Below, piece after piece: positions 41,542-44,036 of a stretch of DNA of 44,036 bases. The stretch covers positions 1 through 44,036 of the forward strand of contig CAKSEC010000018.1 of assembly GCA_934446355.1 (NCBI GenBank). Direction: 5' to 3'. The notes below the pieces were generated by a model, which was not told where the DNA came from, searched no databases, and saw only the letters and a list, made by a program, of their open reading frames with translations. Made by a program: the position numbers and the translations under genes. Each line of letters opens with the position of its first letter. Position 1 is the first letter of the stretch. The stretch comes from an uncultured Oscillospiraceae bacterium. GTDB taxonomy: Bacteria; Bacillota; Clostridia; Oscillospirales; Ruminococcaceae.

Positions 41542-44036
41542 TTGGAAAAGATCACTGCTGCACGTGAAATAAGCGGTATACGCCCGATGAATGTGCTTGG
41601 CGGGATAGTGCCCCTCTGCGTCCCGTATGTCCCTTCATCTGACTTTGCGGACGAGGCGGCAAGGCGTGCCGACCCCCGCATACGTTCCCTCTGGGGACGT
41701 CTTGGGCTGGAATATCTGATGGAGGAGCAGCCCGCACCGGCGGTTTCTTCACAGGTAACTGTTAATAATTTTACTTCTGAGCTGATTTTTCGTATTTTTG
41801 CCAAAAATAATACAGACAGGCTGATTGAAAGATATCAGCCCGGATTTGTATTACCGGAGAATTTACACTCTGCGGCGAGCCGGCACACAGAGCGGCTGCA
41901 AAAAGAACTGGTGCGCTCGGTGACGAATACGCTCACCTATGACAGAATGCGCACCGAGCAGATAAGCGGCGCTTTCAGGCTCCTTTTTGAGGAGCAGACT
42001 TCCGGAATTCCTCTGCAGACGGTTCTGAGGACGCTTTCAATATTGGTTAAGGAAACCTCGTCGGGAAGCGGCATGACTACAGAACGTCAGGAATACATCT
42101 ACAAGCGTATAAGCGAGGTGCTTTCTGCGGAGTACCCGTTCCACCCGACTGCAAAAGCGGTCAGCGAAAAGCCGCTGAAAGCCGTTGATTATCAGACGGC
42201 GCAGAAGCTTCTGAAGCTTGCAAGAGTGCCCTCGGACAGTCTTGCGGAGGAAGCGGCGAAAAGGGTGCTGTCCCTTGCTGAAAGTGGCAGAACGCCGGAG
42301 GAAGCGGGCAGCGAACTGCTTCGTGAGGTGCGTTTCGGGGTATCGGGCGGCGATAGCTTCAATATTCAGCAGAACTACCTGTCAGGCAAGCCGCAGTCAG
42401 GCGTGAGCGGCAGGGTGCTTCCTGTTTCAGGCGCGGCTCGGAATACTGCGGCGGTGCTTGCTCTGGCGGCGGACCAGCTTGTGCCGGAGGAAAACGGCAG
42501 GGTCACATCGCAGACGCTGAGCCTTAATTCTGCGCAAAGCAGGATAGCCAGAGCGGCAGAGCAGGGCGCAGAGCGGCTTATTGAGCGGTTCAGGGTACTT
42601 GCGTTATCAAGCGGCGATATTCCGGCAGAACTGTCGGCGGCTTCTGTTAAGGGGCAGGTAACGGGCGAGGTGAAAAGTCCGGCGTTACTGAATGCACCGC
42701 AGGGGCAGGGAACGGTCGGGAATGCGCATGAGGGCGGCTCGGCGAGAGTACCCGCATATGCCCGCACGATAGTTCGCAGCATTGCGAGTGGTGAGTACGT
42801 TTCCGAACGGTCATATCGACCACGAGAGCAGCGTGCTCCGGCTTCCCGCCATATCAGCATTACGGCGGGCACGCTGAAAAGAATACTCATGCAGACCGGC
42901 TCAGCCGAGGAGCAGGTAATGCTTTCAGGCTCGGCTTCTCAGGGAAATCAGGCGTTTCGTGAAACTGCGGAACTTCTCGAACGGTATATGCCGGAAGCTG
43001 TGCAGACTGCGCCGTATACCGGACAGGAAACCGCAGTACCGCAGGTTCGCAGTGATAATGCGGCAGTAACCGCTGAAACTGGTTCGGCGGCTGAGATACG
43101 CCGCACTGCAGACAGGACAGAAGCTTCCGGAAGTGTGGGTAACGCACGCGCACAAGATTCGCCAGAGGTAATGCCGAACGCTTCCGGAAGCGTAGTACCT
43201 GACATCTCGGCAGTGACAGCCGCCGCTGATACAGTGCACATGACCCCGCACGAGCAGTCCGACGACGGGCTGTTCCGGAAAGTCGGCGGAAGAAGCGCAA
43301 GCTACCGTGATAAGCTTGATCAGGCGACGCTCAATGCCCTTGACAAGCTTGTCGAGGAGGGCAGGGCGGCTCGTCGGGCTTCGGCGGTCAGCGAGGGTGT
43401 ATTGCAAACCTCTGAGCGGCAGGGTGGATCTATCGCCGAGATGGAGCAGAACACACCACTTTCCGGCACAGTAAAGCCCCTACCTCAGGAGCGCAGAGAA
43501 GTGTCGCTGAGCGGGCTTCCTCAGCATTCTGAGGGCGGTAGTCAGGGCGCAGTTCGGCAGGCTTCTGCAGTAGCTGAAAGAGCACTGCAGACCGCTGAGC
43601 AACAGAGCAAATCCCCCGCCGAAATAGCGCAGACCGCACCGCTTACCGGTACGGTAAAGCCCCTGCCACAGGAGCGCACAGAAATCCCGCTGAGTGGGCT
43701 TTCTCAGCAGTCTGAGGGCGGTAGTCAGGGCGCAGTTCGTGAGAGCGTTGCGCAGTCGGGTGGGCAGTCGGTCGCTGGCAGAAATACCACAGTTGAGCGG
43801 GATTCGGTAACCACTGAAACATCGCAGAACGTACCACTTTCCGGCACAGTAAAGCCCCTAACTCAGGAGCGCAGAGAAGTGTCGCTGAGCGGGCTTCCTC
43901 AGCAGTCTGAGGGCGGTAGTCAGGGCGCATTCAGTGAGAGCGTTTCGCAGTCGGGCGGTCAGTCGGTCGCTGGCAGAAATACCACAGTTGAGCGGGATTC
44001 GGTAACCACTGAAACATCGCAGAACGTACCACTTTC
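41542..44036 (+). CDS. very long repeat-bearing protein of the injection-system locus, 3' end outside the window
   Basis: The frame is open for at least 831 codons to the window edge. The start is TTG 41542 after AAAGGGGGGAAG, the only good site; the first in-frame ATG is 15 codons later. No signal peptide or membrane segment is seen. Residues 1-60 include a MNVLGGIVPLCVPYVPSSDF segment, and about 60-400 are helical and Ala/Glu/Arg-rich. About 400-630 are low-complexity Ala/Ser/Gly/Gln. From about residue 636 there are tandem 61-65-residue repeats with PLSGTVKPL, SLSGLPQQSEGGSQGA and AGRNTTVERD. No family is recognised. The position between the second tube gene and the expected baseplate genes suits a structural spacer, anchor or cargo. 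Tape-measure function is possible but unshown. Confidence 0.8.
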   Translation, partial: MEKITAAREISGIRPMNVLGGIVPLCVPYVPSSDFADEAARRADPRIRSLWGRLGLEYLMEEQPAPAVSSQVTVNNFTSELIFRIFAKNNTDRLIERYQPGFVLPENLHSAASRHTERLQKELVRSVTNTLTYDRMRTEQISGAFRLLFEEQTSGIPLQTVLRTLSILVKETSSGSGMTTERQEYIYKRISEVLSAEYPFHPTAKAVSEKPLKAVDYQTAQKLLKLARVPSDSLAEEAAKRVLSLAESGRTPEEAGSELLREVRFGVSGGDSFNIQQNYLSGKPQSGVSGRVLPVSGAARNTAAVLALAADQLVPEENGRVTSQTLSLNSAQSRIARAAEQGAERLIERFRVLALSSGDIPAELSAASVKGQVTGEVKSPALLNAPQGQGTVGNAHEGGSARVPAYARTIVRSIASGEYVSERSYRPREQRAPASRHISITAGTLKRILMQTGSAEEQVMLSGSASQGNQAFRETAELLERYMPEAVQTAPYTGQETAVPQVRSDNAAVTAETGSAAEIRRTADRTEASGSVGNARAQDSPEVMPNASGSVVPDISAVTAAADTVHMTPHEQSDDGLFRKVGGRSASYRDKLDQATLNALDKLVEEGRAARRASAVSEGVLQTSERQGGSIAEMEQNTPLSGTVKPLPQERREVSLSGLPQHSEGGSQGAVRQASAVAERALQTAEQQSKSPAEIAQTAPLTGTVKPLPQERTEIPLSGLSQQSEGGSQGAVRESVAQSGGQSVAGRNTTVERDSVTTETSQNVPLSGTVKPLTQERREVSLSGLPQQSEGGSQGAFSESVSQSGGQSVAGRNTTVERDSVTTETSQNVPL
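43447..44036 (+). repeat. tandem coding repeats of 183 and 195 bp
   Basis: Units begin at 43447, 43630, 43825 and 44020 (cut by the window edge), so the periods are 183, 195 and 195 bp. The last two full units are almost identical at the DNA level, which points to recent duplication. Each encodes PLSGTVKPL, an SLSGL core, SEGGSQGA and, in the later units, SGGQSVAGRNTTVERDSVTT. Confidence 0.92.

Noticed and set aside
33788..44036. Whole region as an ordinary prophage tail module
   Set aside because: The Afp15-like AAA+ ATPase and DUF6760-like gene, and the absence of any capsid, portal, terminase, lysis or integrase gene in 10 kb, fit an injection system better. The genes beyond the window could still change this.
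1..44036. tRNA or rRNA genes
   Set aside because: No cloverleaf with T-loop GGTTCGAATCC-like sequence and no rRNA-like stretch was noticed in reading by eye. A dedicated scan was not possible.

Overview
The window looks like chromosome from a gut or rumen Oscillospiraceae bacterium, most likely Ruminococcus or a close relative. The evidence is circumstantial: a T-box-controlled trp operon, LL-diaminopimelate aminotransferase, class III ribonucleotide reductase, a GH95 glycosidase, BspA-type leucine-rich repeats, strong Firmicute-type ribosome binding sites, and GC-rich third codon positions. No species can be named from sequence alone.

Layout. 1-1400: the right part of an IS256-family insertion sequence cut by the window edge, a short reading-frame remnant beside it, a terminator and an XRE repressor gene on the minus strand. 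1416-3326: a BspA-like leucine-rich-repeat lipoprotein. 3350-10180: a tryptophan T-box leader (UGG specifier, terminator) and a complete trpEGDCFBA operon with mostly overlapping junctions. 10356-11561 (minus): dapL, convergent with trp. 11660-19720: a divergent type IIA topoisomerase pair, fhs, tsaE (fused to a zinc ribbon), tsaB and a TerD-family gene. 19871-21611: an RNHCP zinc protein, then rpiB-upp. 21815-25114: nrdD-nrdG-dut. 25170-27485 (minus): two genes of unknown role, one with YcxB-like domains. 27634-29916 (minus): GH95 glycosidase. 30040-30591 (minus): TetR regulator, divergent from glgB (30808-32664). 32724-33488 (minus): LytTR regulator.

33641 to the end: the start of a contractile injection system (phage-tail-like, eCIS type) locus, divergent from the LytTR gene. 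It has three uncharacterised small or medium genes, a two-module AAA+ ATPase (Afp15-like), tail sheath, inner tube, a tail-assembly protein, a DUF6760-like extension, a second tube-like protein, and a very long repeat-bearing protein that runs off the window. Baseplate, LysM, spike and terminator-cap genes are not in the window and presumably lie downstream.

The strongest unusual signal is at 40864-40910. The tail-assembly gene ends in a T TTT TTA slippery heptamer in the correct phase, followed after 6 nt by a 10-bp stem-loop, and the next frame (-1) encodes the DUF6760-like protein with no ATG, GTG or TTG start ahead of its conserved part. This is the architecture of a programmed -1 frameshift, as in the lambda gpG/gpGT tail chaperones, here inside a bacterial injection-system locus. 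The second is a dispersed structured repeat (10185-10291, 20279-20384, and a short form at 21870-21917) whose central 14-bp helix shows compensatory base changes between copies.
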